The notes under the pieces are model-generated. The model searched no databases. It saw only the letters and a list, made by a program, of their open reading frames with translations, and was not told the origin of the DNA. Below, one piece after another: positions 17,105-25,538 of a stretch of 64,000 nucleotides of DNA (within the stretch, counting starts at the first letter, position 1; each line of letters begins with the position of its first letter). The position numbers were made by a program, and so were the translations under genes. Origin of the DNA: Nitrospirota bacterium (GTDB lineage Bacteria > Nitrospirota > Thermodesulfovibrionia > Thermodesulfovibrionales > Dissulfurispiraceae); contig JAJYVD010000001.1 of the NCBI GenBank assembly GCA_021792185.1, positions 97,189 through 161,188 on the forward strand. Reading direction: 5' to 3'.

Positions 17105-18021
17105 TGGATTTCACCTGTTAACCTGTTTAACATATCGCAGGATATGTTTCTTAACTGTCCTATCTCGAAGTATCTCGACAAAACAAATACAGGATCGCTG
17201 TCGTCTTCACGAATCAAAGGCCATTCGGAAACTTCTATACTTGGAGATGCGCCTGCGTGATAATTTATAAACTTACCGTCCGGGTATTCTTCTGTTTTCA
17301 GTCGCCAGTCGCCCAACGTTCTCAACTTCACTTCTATAATAACCGGCGCATTTCTTTCAATCGCTTCTCTGCGTGCCTGCTTAAGAGCGGTGATATACGC
17401 GTAGACGTCATTACCTGTTAGTAAAACATAGTCCACATCCAAGGAAGACGCAAAGCGGTCCAAATGAATAGGACAACGGCGTTCCTGTATCCGGGTCGCT
17501 AATGACCATTCATTATTCTCCACTATAACAATGGCATTAAGATTACAGGTCTTTAAAAATGTTACTCCCTCATAAAATGCCCCCTCTTCCATCGCCCCAT
17601 CACCTGTCACCACGATAACAATCCCATCTTCTTCTTTTACCTTTTTACCGAGAGCCATGCCTGCCGCTACGCTGAGATTATTTCCAAGAATACTGGAGGT
17701 GTAAACAATTCCCCTCCTTTCATTTGCTAAATTCATTGCGCCCAGACGCCCACCGGCCAATCCTTCGCTTTTAAGCAGATATTCGTCTATCTCTGCTTTA
17801 AAACAAGGATTGCGTGCTAAATTGTAATGAATATTCCGGTGGGTAAGAACCAACCTGTCATCTTCTTCCATAACAGCGCTTACAGCAACTGCTATAGATT
17901 CATGCCCGAGAGCCAGATGTATCGGAATTTTAAATTCTTTCTTTTTGCACATTTCGTTAATAATCATCTGGCTGAGACGGTTTCGAATGATCTCTTCGGA
18001 AACCTTAATATCTGCTTTCAT
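17101..18021 (-). CDS. Thiamine-diphosphate enzyme, E1-alpha-like subunit
   Basis: A 306-residue protein from the ATG at 18021, chosen because AGGAAGGG stands about eight bases before it. An ATG eight codons upstream has a weaker site. The thiamine-diphosphate motif is GDGAMEEGAFYEG ending in ENNEW (about 140-170). Other E1-alpha features are LALGHESIAVAV near 36-47, GLAGGRLGAMNLA near 82-94 and SSILGNNLSVAAGMALGKK. This fold decarboxylates a 2-oxo acid or cleaves a ketose and passes the acyl carbanion on. Placed among sugar-modifying genes and without E2/E3, it may add a two-carbon branch to a keto-sugar; that is inference. The gene overlaps nothing with this start and couples to the beta chain. 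Confidence 0.82.
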   Translation of the reverse strand: MKADIKVSEEIIRNRLSQMIINEMCKKKEFKIPIHLALGHESIAVAVSAVMEEDDRLVLTHRNIHYNLARNPCFKAEIDEYLLKSEGLAGGRLGAMNLANERRGIVYTSSILGNNLSVAAGMALGKKVKEEDGIVIVVTGDGAMEEGAFYEGVTFLKTCNLNAIVIVENNEWSLATRIQERRCPIHLDRFASSLDVDYVLLTGNDVYAYITALKQARREAIERNAPVIIEVKLRTLGDWRLKTEEYPDGKFINYHAGASPSIEVSEWPLIREDDSDPVFVLSRYFEIGQLRNISCDMLNRLTGEIQ

Positions 18022-18037
18022 ATTAACCGTCCCTTCC

Positions 18038-18610
18038 TTAAACATCTACCCCGCCATATTTGGCCTTAAATGACTTAAAGCTTGGATATGCCCTGTGCTC
18101 ATCTGAGATTATAAGTTGCTTCATATCGTTAAAAGGCCAATTGATAGCCAGTTCAGGGTCATTCCATACGATACCGGTTCCATGCTCTTTTGAATAATAA
18201 TTATCGGAATTGATTACAAGGCAACAATTATCCGTCAAAGAAAGACATCCGTGCGCAAAGCCCCGTAAGACCAATAACCCGTTCGTATTATTAGGAGATA
18301 ATACAAAGCCGTCCCATTGTCCGAATGTCGGGCTTGCCCTGCGAAGATCCACTACAACCCAGTATATCTCGCCGCTGATAATCGTAATAAGCTTTGCCTC
18401 GGTGAATGGAGAACACTGCACATGCATGCCTCTTAAAACATTTTTCGGGACGGTTTGCGAGAAACTTTGCTGCACCCAGCGTATGTCCTCAACATATTCA
18501 TGAAAAACCCTTGCGTCGAAAATGCGAACTAAAGAGCCTCTTTTATCGGTGTAGGCTGGGGGAGCGCTAATTGTATAAACGCCATGCATATGCCCTTTGG
18601 AGATATTCAT
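18038..18610 (-). CDS. RmlC-like sugar 3,5-epimerase family protein
   Basis: A 190-residue cupin close to the usual RmlC length. It keeps the signature segments: RGSLVRIFD near 24-32, VLRGMHVQ with the catalytic histidine near 63, VVVDLRRASPTFGQW, LLVLRGFAHGCLSL and the tyrosine-containing SDNYYSKEH. RmlC enzymes epimerise carbons 3 and/or 5 of 4-keto-6-deoxy sugar nucleotides; single-site variants are common. Its stop overlaps the longer alternative start of the E1-alpha-like gene. A second RmlC-like protein is encoded at 23817-24287. Confidence 0.85.
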   Translation of the reverse strand: MNISKGHMHGVYTISAPPAYTDKRGSLVRIFDARVFHEYVEDIRWVQQSFSQTVPKNVLRGMHVQCSPFTEAKLITIISGEIYWVVVDLRRASPTFGQWDGFVLSPNNTNGLLVLRGFAHGCLSLTDNCCLVINSDNYYSKEHGTGIVWNDPELAINWPFNDMKQLIISDEHRAYPSFKSFKAKYGGVDV

Positions 18611-19458
18611 TTAATTCCGGAAAGCGACATAAGAGAGTAATGGCCTCGAATTGTTTTAGTTCTCTGCAAGTTGAATATCTCGAACCCGCAGATATCAAGA
18701 AGTCTGGATAGCGTTACAGGAGAGAACATCCACAGATGACACGAGTTAAAAATATCATCATCCGAAGGCTTATGCTTAAAGCATAGGGCATCCGGTAATT
18801 CAATATAAAGGAGCGAGTCTTTCTTCATATCCATCCTAACCTGCTGCAATAGAGAAACGGGATCACAATAATGTTCGAGAACAAAAATAAGCGCAATCAG
18901 ATCGAATCTTTCTTCAAACCCTCCCGGCTTGTAATATTGCTGTTTATAAGGGATGCCGTATTTTGATTGTATAAAGCTCCCATCTATGCTGGGATCAATT
19001 ATATACGGCAACCATTCAGCATCGCGAAACTCAAAAGCGAAAACTCCGGTTGCACCGCCTATATCAAGAATACGATATGGAGGGGTGCCTTTTTTTATTA
19101 TTCCTCCTCTCCAAACATTATCTATCTGCGATTTTATCCAATTAACCCGTTGTTTCGTTTCAGATTGGTGGGGGGGCAAGGCAACTACATTATTAAATAT
19201 TTCTTCCGTTGTACTATTGCGCCAGCAAGAGGTCCCTGACCTATAGTCGGCAATATATATACGATCCAGCGCATCCGGCTGCCTGGAGTATTTGGAATAA
19301 TACAATCCGCACCCGGCACATTGCACCCATTTTCTCTTGTAACCCTCCAAAGCTATTCCGACTGCTCTCTCATACTTGTCCGGTTCCGAATAAGAGCATA
19401 TAGTTTCATACTCTTTCGCCCCGCATAACATACACAATTGATTATTCCCGGATATCAT
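18607..19458 (-). CDS. Class I SAM-dependent methyltransferase with N-terminal zinc ribbon
   Basis: A 283-residue protein. The N terminus has two cysteine pairs (CMLC near 9-12 and CAGC near 47-50) that probably bind zinc. The SAM-binding motif is RILDIGGATGVFAFEF (about 128-143), followed by IDPSIDGS and FVLEHYCDP. This zinc-ribbon plus methyltransferase layout is common in glycan clusters and acts on sugar nucleotides or lipid-linked sugars. It overlaps both the RmlC-like gene (ATGA) and the epimerase gene upstream (ATGA). Confidence 0.85.
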   Translation of the reverse strand: MISGNNQLCMLCGAKEYETICSYSEPDKYERAVGIALEGYKRKWVQCAGCGLYYSKYSRQPDALDRIYIADYRSGTSCWRNSTTEEIFNNVVALPPHQSETKQRVNWIKSQIDNVWRGGIIKKGTPPYRILDIGGATGVFAFEFRDAEWLPYIIDPSIDGSFIQSKYGIPYKQQYYKPGGFEERFDLIALIFVLEHYCDPVSLLQQVRMDMKKDSLLYIELPDALCFKHKPSDDDIFNSCHLWMFSPVTLSRLLDICGFEIFNLQRTKTIRGHYSLMSLSGIK

Positions 19459-20339
19459 GCCAAAAATTTCCTAAACGTTTGAAGTCCCTTTTCTAAATCA
19501 AAAACCGGCGCCCAATCCAGCATTTCTTTAGCTTTCTTGTTCGAAATCCTTCTTACGCTCGGTTTGTCCGGAGAACTTTCATGCACAAGTGGATTTTTTC
19601 CTGTAATTTTCTTGCTTGATTCGATAATATCGCCCAACGTGATCAGTCGGTCTCCTTGTATATTCAAAATCTCGAATCCTTTCACCCCTACGGACTTAAT
19701 AATTGCGGAAGCAATATCCGATACATGTATAAAATGCCTTGCAGTCCTCAACGAGCCGACAGTTAATTTCTCGCTGGTAGCCACGGAATTAAATAGAGAT
19801 TCGGCTGCCGACCAGTTGTCCTTACGCGGTCCATAAATAATTCCAAAACGGAGTATCGTTACGGAGCAAAACCCTTGCAAATACTTTTGACGCAGATTAA
19901 CTTCGCTCACTATCTTGGAAAGCGCATATTCCGAAGTTAAATTGGCGATATTTATGACGCTTTCTTCGGTCTTAGGCGGTTCGCCTTCATTAAAACTGTC
20001 ATAAACCCATTCTGTCGAGGCAAAAATAAACTGCTTAACCCCTCTGTTCTTGGCAGCCTCCATTAAATTCAATGTGCCCATTACATTTGCATCGAAACAG
20101 GAATACGCATTATTCTTACAATCCGAATCTCTCGAAAGCGCTGCCAAATGCACAATTGCGTCTGTTCCTTCAGGAATCTGATCAGCCACGGATGCATCCC
20201 TGATATCGCCGATCAAAAAACGCGAGAAATCGGTTATGAACAGATCGTTACCGGCAACTGTAACGCCTTGCTCGTCGCATTGCCTAATCAATTCCCTTCC
20301 TATAAAACTTGAAACTCCCGTAATAAATATCCTCATCAA
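19455..20339 (-). CDS. NAD-dependent epimerase/dehydratase (extended SDR)
   Basis: A 294-residue extended short-chain dehydrogenase. The nucleotide site is ITGVSSFIGRELI near 6-18, the serine strand ASTEWVYD, and the active-site pair YALSK (about 138-142). The C-terminal region carries RHFIHVSDIASAII. The protein is a little shorter than typical GalE-type enzymes. It probably epimerises, dehydrates or reduces a nucleotide sugar that the adjacent methyltransferase and RmlC-like enzyme also act on. The exact reaction cannot be read from the sequence. Confidence 0.82.
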   Translation of the reverse strand: MMRIFITGVSSFIGRELIRQCDEQGVTVAGNDLFITDFSRFLIGDIRDASVADQIPEGTDAIVHLAALSRDSDCKNNAYSCFDANVMGTLNLMEAAKNRGVKQFIFASTEWVYDSFNEGEPPKTEESVINIANLTSEYALSKIVSEVNLRQKYLQGFCSVTILRFGIIYGPRKDNWSAAESLFNSVATSEKLTVGSLRTARHFIHVSDIASAIIKSVGVKGFEILNIQGDRLITLGDIIESSKKITGKNPLVHESSPDKPSVRRISNKKAKEMLDWAPVFDLEKGLQTFRKFLA

Positions 20340-20377
20340 AATCCTCTTTAATTTTTATACGTCGAGATAACAGACGG

Positions 20378-21160
20378 TCAGTCGCCTCCGGAAACAGAGA
20401 ATATCTGCCCCGTAATAAAATCACCGCACTCTGATAGCAGAAAAATTGCCATTCGCGCTATGTCATCAGGTGTTCCGGCTCGCTGCAGCGGGATAAGATT
20501 AAGCCTTTGTTTAAACAGTTTTTCAGTGTATCCTGGAATTTTTTTTTGCATGCCGGTTTCAATAAGGCCGCAACGAATCGAGTTCGCTAAGATTTTATGC
20601 TTTGCCCCTTCACGGGCGAATCCGATTGTAAGAGTGTCCAGAGCCGACTTGGAAGCGGCATAATGAAGATTGTGAGAGCTTCCACCGTATTTTGCAGAGA
20701 CAGTAGTTATATTAACTATCTTTCCTCCTCCGTTCTTCTTCATATGCGGAAATGCCTCTTTGATTAGAAAAAAGGGCGCCTTTACATTGAGATTAAATGT
20801 GTTATCCCATGATTTTTCATTAAGCTCTGAAAAGTGAACGTAATCGTAAATACCACCTGCATTATTGACCAATATCTCAATGCCTCCACACGCATCGACG
20901 AAATTTCTGATAAGATTTTGCTGAACCGTTATATCCAAAAGGTCACCCTGAAAAAGTTCTCCCCATCCTGATAGGCTGCGCACACGATCCACTACCGCTT
21001 GAGCGTCTTTAAGATTGCTCCTGTAATGAACACCAACTTGCGCTCCATGCATCGCCAACTGTTCGGCTATGGCTGCACCTATGCCGGTACTTGCTCCTGT
21101 TACAAGCGCCCTCTTCCCCTTAAGAGAATTAAACATCGACTTGCGTTTTTCCTCCCTCAT
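20378..21160 (-). CDS. Classical short-chain dehydrogenase/reductase (FabG-like)
   Basis: A 260-residue classical SDR: GASTGIGAAIAE (TGxxxGxG, about 18-29), NNAGG near 99-103, catalytic serine in NITTVSAKYGG, YAASK with the catalytic Tyr and Lys, and a C-terminal SGGD. It reduces or oxidises a small carbonyl or alcohol with NAD(P). The start ATG overlaps the preceding stop (TAATG); an internal ATG eight codons later is possible. In this setting a keto-sugar or an acyl side chain is the likely substrate. Confidence 0.85.
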   Translation of the reverse strand: MREEKRKSMFNSLKGKRALVTGASTGIGAAIAEQLAMHGAQVGVHYRSNLKDAQAVVDRVRSLSGWGELFQGDLLDITVQQNLIRNFVDACGGIEILVNNAGGIYDYVHFSELNEKSWDNTFNLNVKAPFFLIKEAFPHMKKNGGGKIVNITTVSAKYGGSSHNLHYAASKSALDTLTIGFAREGAKHKILANSIRCGLIETGMQKKIPGYTEKLFKQRLNLIPLQRAGTPDDIARMAIFLLSECGDFITGQIFSVSGGD

Positions 21161-21882
21161 TAAACAGCACGCCTGCGCAAAAAACCGGTCGGGTTAGAGG
21201 TAATATGCATGCGCGTATAATACGAATCCGCCTCCCACTCCGGATGTTTCGACAGAAAATTATTTATCGCCTTCAGCGGATTATCCTCTTTCCACTCCGG
21301 CTTCCCATTAGGGATATCCCAAACCAGTCCCTGCGCTCCATCCATAACAACCATATAACTATCCTGAGACACCATTTTTGAGTAAAGTTCCATTTCTTTT
21401 AATACATGATCATATGAATGGTTGGAGTCAAGTACAACAAGCACTTTGTCATCTTTGCCTATTCTCTCTCTTGTTTCAGCAACGATATTCTCAGCAACAG
21501 AACTGCCCTCGATAAGTGCAATTCTTTTTGACAAAGGATGGCTATTAATGGCGATCCTATTATATTTCCTGATCTCAACATCAACTCCGATTACCCTTCC
21601 TCTCCCGATAAGCTCCAAGATTGATGCATACAAAACAGCAGAACCGCCGTGTGCAACTCCGGTTTCCACAATAACATCAGGCCTGACCTTCCAGATCAGC
21701 TCTTGCATCATTACGATATCTTCAGGAAACTGAATTATCGGTATTCCAAGCCATGTCGGCTCGTACATCAGTCTATTGTGACACGAGACCTTAGTCCAGA
21801 GATCAGACATTAATGAAAGGCCTTCGGCGCTGTAAATATCAATTTCTTTTTCCATGTCGCCTTGAATTAATTTGATTTTCAT
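21160..21882 (-). CDS. Cephalosporin hydroxylase/CmcI-like methyltransferase
   Basis: About 240 residues from the ATG at 21882, preceded by GGTGG; a GTG five codons upstream is the alternative. The protein matches the CmcI (rhamnosyl O-methyltransferase/cephalosporin hydroxylase, Pfam 04989) family: VIVETGVAHGGSAVLYASIL is the SAM site, followed by IGVDVEIR, VVLDSNHSYDHVLKEME and the family end PTGFLRR. Members in glycan and glycolipid clusters O-methylate sugars with SAM and a divalent metal. It follows hddA by 18 bases and may methylate the heptose-derived sugar. Confidence 0.84.
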   Translation of the reverse strand: MKIKLIQGDMEKEIDIYSAEGLSLMSDLWTKVSCHNRLMYEPTWLGIPIIQFPEDIVMMQELIWKVRPDVIVETGVAHGGSAVLYASILELIGRGRVIGVDVEIRKYNRIAINSHPLSKRIALIEGSSVAENIVAETRERIGKDDKVLVVLDSNHSYDHVLKEMELYSKMVSQDSYMVVMDGAQGLVWDIPNGKPEWKEDNPLKAINNFLSKHPEWEADSYYTRMHITSNPTGFLRRRAV

Positions 21883-21900
21883 ATAACCACCGGTCACTTA

Positions 21901-22878
21901 TTAATGTATGTAGATAATTTTACTGCCTTGCGGCTCAAAAACAAATGGCGTCTCTTTCAGAGAAGTAAGTTCTTCTCTAACGTTATCCTGCCTGTCTTCA
22001 GGACAATAAAAAAGCAAAAATCCTCCTCCCCCGGCGCCTAATATCTTGCCGCCGACAGCCCCTGCCTTAAGTGCTTTCTCATAATATTCATCGATTCTGC
22101 TGCTGCTGATTCCGCCGGCAAGTTTCTTTTTATAAAGCCATCCCTCATGCAGAATTTCTCCAAATGTATGCAGCTCATTTTTTATTAAACACTTTTTAGC
22201 CTCCTCTGCAAGCTTTACCATCTTATCGAGAAACGCTAAATTGTATTTTGTATTTTGCTTTTGTTCTTCAAGAATTTCAGATGAATACCGCTCTATGCCG
22301 GTATAAAAAAGAAGCAAATTTTCATTCAAAGCAGTTTTTGTTCCGTTTTTGCAGATAATAGGATCAACATATACGCTCTCATCCTGATTAAACTGGATGA
22401 AATTCAAACCGCCGTATGCGGCTATAAATTGATCCTGCTTTCCAATAGGATGCCCAAGAATATCAATTTCTATTTTACATGCTTCTTCGGCAAGCCTATG
22501 GGCCGAAACATGCTGTCCTTTATAAGCATATAAGGCATTTAAAACACCGACTGCGAGACTGCTGGAGGAACCCAAACCGATTCCCGCAGATCCGAGAGGT
22601 ATATCACCCATGTAGATTACCTCTATCCCTTTCTCGATGCCGACTATTTTCAATGCCTCTCTGATTATATTATGTTGAATCTTATCGACAGACTCGACAA
22701 GTTCGGTTTGAGAATAACTGACCCGTATGAGATCGTCAAACTTTTTATTAACTGTTATGTATATGTATTTGTCTATTGCCGTACTTATTACCGCTCCATA
22801 TCCTTTGTTATAATATGCAGAAAGGTCGGAACCGCCTCCCGCAAAACTTATTCTCATAGGGGTGCGAGAAATAATCAT
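21901..22878 (-). CDS. hddA: D-glycero-D-manno-heptose 7-phosphate 1-kinase (GHMP kinase)
   Basis: A 325-residue GHMP kinase. It starts IISRTPMRISFAGGGSDLSAYY, the HddA-type N terminus, carries the ATP-binding PLGSAGIGLGSSSSLAVG motif near 93-110 and ends with GAGGGGFLLFYC near 275-290. In the GDP-heptose pathway HddA phosphorylates the anomeric carbon of D-glycero-D-manno-heptose 7-phosphate to the alpha-1,7-bisphosphate. gmhA and an hddC-gmhB fusion within 5 kb support this role over the related fucokinase or galactokinase activities. Confidence 0.87.
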   Translation of the reverse strand: MIISRTPMRISFAGGGSDLSAYYNKGYGAVISTAIDKYIYITVNKKFDDLIRVSYSQTELVESVDKIQHNIIREALKIVGIEKGIEVIYMGDIPLGSAGIGLGSSSSLAVGVLNALYAYKGQHVSAHRLAEEACKIEIDILGHPIGKQDQFIAAYGGLNFIQFNQDESVYVDPIICKNGTKTALNENLLLFYTGIERYSSEILEEQKQNTKYNLAFLDKMVKLAEEAKKCLIKNELHTFGEILHEGWLYKKKLAGGISSSRIDEYYEKALKAGAVGGKILGAGGGGFLLFYCPEDRQDNVREELTSLKETPFVFEPQGSKIIYIH

Positions 22879-23804
22879 TTTACAACTCCACTTTTTTCTA
22901 AATCAGCAAAATAATGCACTGTATTTTTTATACCGTCCGTCAAGCTAAAATTAGGTGTCCACCCGACATCTTTCCTGATATTTGCAGTATCAGCCCAAAA
23001 ATCATCTTTCATACTGTTGTCGACTGCCTTAATCTCGCGAATATAGTTTTTCTTGTATCCCATCGTTTCATAAACTAAAGACAATACATCCAAAACAGCC
23101 GTTGAGAAACCGGAGCCGATATTATAAATGATTCCATCAGGTTTTTTTTGAATTATTTTCACAAGCGCAGCAGCAACATCTTCCACATAAATAAAATCGT
23201 TTTTGTTGGCATAATTTTTTATGTTAGGCGTTTCTCCCAGAGAAACAGCTCTGATAATTGAAGGAATCAATGATGCTTCCCTCTGCCCCGGACCGTAAAC
23301 AAAAAAAAGGCGCGGCCAGTAGAACCTTATCTTATATTCCCTTGCAATCGCTTCTCCTGTAATTCTCAATGCATTTTTAAAAGCGGGAAATGCCTTTGTA
23401 GAGTCGATTGTTGAATTTTCGTGCAAAGCGCCTTTTTTCTCTCGATACTCCCAACAACTGCCTATAGACATAATAGTGCCGCATCCTGCTTTTGCAGCCA
23501 TAAGAAATAAATTCAATCCATGATTAAAATTCAATCTGCACATCTCAATACCGTAATTTGGCAGCCCTTCCCATGCAATATGAAGCAATGCGTCAGGCTT
23601 GAATTCAATAAAGAACTTTCTCCAACCTTCAATGTCGGAAAGGTCGCCGTAAACAACACTGATCTGTTTGTTGTCGGCTGCGGTAATAAATGGATTTTGT
23701 CCGTGCCGCCTTATGAGAAGCATCAAATCATGATTATTTTGTGTAAGCAAGCTTACTGCATGTCTTCCGATGAATCCGGTGGCTCCTGTTATGAATATCT
23801 TCAT
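22875..23804 (-). CDS. NAD-dependent epimerase/reductase with Tyr-to-Phe at the YxxxK site
   Basis: A 309-residue extended SDR with GATGFIGRHAV near 7-17 and the serine strand SIGSCWEYREK. Where the family normally has YxxxK, this protein reads FPAFK (about residues 140-144), so the catalytic tyrosine seems to be phenylalanine unless a nearby residue substitutes. The C-terminal part has FIYVEDVAAALV. It overlaps hddA by four bases and follows the 3,5-epimerase-like gene by 12 bases. Position suggests it is the 4-reductase or an epimerase for the C-methylated keto-sugar; the altered residue leaves activity open. Confidence 0.8.
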   Translation of the reverse strand: MKIFITGATGFIGRHAVSLLTQNNHDLMLLIRRHGQNPFITAADNKQISVVYGDLSDIEGWRKFFIEFKPDALLHIAWEGLPNYGIEMCRLNFNHGLNLFLMAAKAGCGTIMSIGSCWEYREKKGALHENSTIDSTKAFPAFKNALRITGEAIAREYKIRFYWPRLFFVYGPGQREASLIPSIIRAVSLGETPNIKNYANKNDFIYVEDVAAALVKIIQKKPDGIIYNIGSGFSTAVLDVLSLVYETMGYKKNYIREIKAVDNSMKDDFWADTANIRKDVGWTPNFSLTDGIKNTVHYFADLEKSGVVK

Positions 23805-23816
23805 AGAAATGTATTG

Positions 23817-24287
23817 CTAAAAGTCTTTTCTTTCCCAATTGTATGGAATTGTATTTGAATGCGGGCCAATTCTCAAATATTTAATGCATGGATCGTGCGG
23901 TTCTGAGGCAACATTTGCCAAAATCGAATATGGAGACCAGATTCCTTTAGAGGCGTTTGCCACCCCAGAAGGTATGTGCGCAAGACAGTAATTGTCATCG
24001 CCGAAGAAAATTTCTTGAAGATTTCCTTTAGTAGGAGAATCCTCTCTCATATCGTAAAGAACAAGCTTAATCATCCCGGAGATGCATATATAATTTAAGA
24101 TCAGTCTTTCATGCACATGCCAGCCGTTAATGACCCCAAAATATAGCTTTTTGAAATAGACTTCGCCAAAATCGTTTAAAATATTATCTCTTCTGACACC
24201 ATGCATTATCGTGCCGCGTTCGTCGGGTATTCTTTTTAACGGTTTTATAACGACTCCATCTATTTCACCTTTTATAATATCCATCAA
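23817..24287 (-). CDS. RmlC/cupin-type sugar 3,5-epimerase family protein
   Basis: A 156-residue cupin, shorter than classical RmlC. It shows PDERGTIMHGVR near 20-31, VYFKKLYFGVINGWHVHERL with histidines in the cupin position, LVLYDMREDSPTKG and HIPSGVANASKG. These match dTDP-4-dehydrorhamnose 3,5-epimerase-related proteins found beside sugar C-methyltransferases. It overlaps the C-methyltransferase gene by 23 bases. It probably epimerises the 4-keto sugar made in the same block. Confidence 0.82.
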   Translation of the reverse strand: MMDIIKGEIDGVVIKPLKRIPDERGTIMHGVRRDNILNDFGEVYFKKLYFGVINGWHVHERLILNYICISGMIKLVLYDMREDSPTKGNLQEIFFGDDNYCLAHIPSGVANASKGIWSPYSILANVASEPHDPCIKYLRIGPHSNTIPYNWERKDF

Positions 24288-25524
24288 GAACCTCCTCTAT
24301 CGTCATGATTTTAGGCGGATGGGGAAACGGTATAATCAGCCGTCCTTTAAATCTATAATCATTTTTAAGTATCAAAGCTATCTCTTCAAGGAAATTCCAT
24401 GCCATGATGAAAACAGTATCAGGCTTGCTATTCATTACATCATCTGGAGCCTCTATGGGAATGCATGTTCCTGGTGTAAAGCGCTTATGTTTCAGATGGC
24501 TCTGATCGGCTATAACAGAAATCTGTCCTGTATCTATGCCGCAAAAATTAAGCAGCGTTGAACTCCTTGCAGATGCCCCATAACCTACAATATGCCTATG
24601 GCTCTTTACTTCCTCATCGATGATATTCAGCAACTGTTGCCTATGCTGGAAGGCTCTGTTTGCAAATGATTGCCAGCTTGACAACTCGTTGGTCATCCCG
24701 ACATTTTCTATGTCTCTATATCTCTGCACAGTTTCTTCTTCGCGCACTTTCACTTTTTTCGCGTATAAAACGATAGACCCTCCGCTTATGGGACTCTCGG
24801 CAATATCATATACAAAGAGCGAAAATGCATTAAGCAATTTCTCTACGCTTTTCAGAGAGAAATAACATAAATGCTCATGATATATGGAATCATAATGCAA
24901 TTCTTCAAGAATAACTTTAGCGTAATGTATCTCCAACGCCAAAACGCTATCGTCATCCATACATAAACTAAGTCCCTCTATAAAGTCATGCAAGTTAGCA
25001 ACATGCGGAAGAACGTTGCGGGCAATAACAATTTGCGGATAGCCGTGTTTATCAATAATTTCCCGGGCAAGTCCCCGACCAAAGAAACCGCATATGGTCG
25101 GCATACCTGAAGCATTAGCAATCCTGACAATATTTTGAGCAGGATCGATGCCCAACACATTGAATCCTTTGTTTAAAAAAGGCTGAAGAAATGTCCCGTC
25201 ATTACTCGCTACCTCGAGTATATATCTATTTTCGTTAGCTTCCGATCTTTTGAGAACCTCCGAGCAAAAAACCTGTGAATACATCTTCGCTGTAGATGAC
25301 GTTCCTGTAACCCAAACATATTCCGAAAAAAGCTCTTTCGGGTCGGCAGTATGATTGAGCTGGACAAGATTACAATCCTCGCACCAGCTTAAAGATAACG
25401 GATAACTTTTTTCAAATTCGTTCGGATTTTTTAAAAGAGAATTAGCAAGAGGTTGAATCCCAAAATCAAAAAATAGTTTTAATTTTTTGCCCTCGCATGC
25501 TCTACATTTTTCTATAGGCTGCAT
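24265..25524 (-). CDS. Sugar C-methyltransferase (TylC3/NovU-type three-domain)
   Basis: About 419 residues from the ATG at 25524, which has AAGGAG ten bases before it; an upstream ATG eight codons earlier has none. The N-terminal zinc domain has cysteines at 7, 10, 48 and 51. The central SAM domain includes ILEVASNDGTFLQPF, and the C-terminal half carries the histidine-glutamate pair EIHYAKVILEELHYDSIYHEHLC region and GYGASARSSTLLNF. That is the Methyltransf_13/Methyltransf_14 layout of 3-C-methyltransferases acting on 4-keto-6-deoxy nucleotide sugars. The product would be a branched sugar. Epimerase-like genes on both sides support this. Confidence 0.88.
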   Translation of the reverse strand: MQPIEKCRACEGKKLKLFFDFGIQPLANSLLKNPNEFEKSYPLSLSWCEDCNLVQLNHTADPKELFSEYVWVTGTSSTAKMYSQVFCSEVLKRSEANENRYILEVASNDGTFLQPFLNKGFNVLGIDPAQNIVRIANASGMPTICGFFGRGLAREIIDKHGYPQIVIARNVLPHVANLHDFIEGLSLCMDDDSVLALEIHYAKVILEELHYDSIYHEHLCYFSLKSVEKLLNAFSLFVYDIAESPISGGSIVLYAKKVKVREEETVQRYRDIENVGMTNELSSWQSFANRAFQHRQQLLNIIDEEVKSHRHIVGYGASARSSTLLNFCGIDTGQISVIADQSHLKHKRFTPGTCIPIEAPDDVMNSKPDTVFIMAWNFLEEIALILKNDYRFKGRLIIPFPHPPKIMTIEEVLDGYYKR

Positions 25525-25538
25525 ATCGAATTTTCTCC

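Noticed and set aside
16169-18021. Pyruvate or branched-chain 2-oxoacid dehydrogenase E1
   Set aside because: No E2 or E3 gene is near, and both neighbours are sugar-modifying genes. Kept only as an E1-like thiamine enzyme of unknown substrate.
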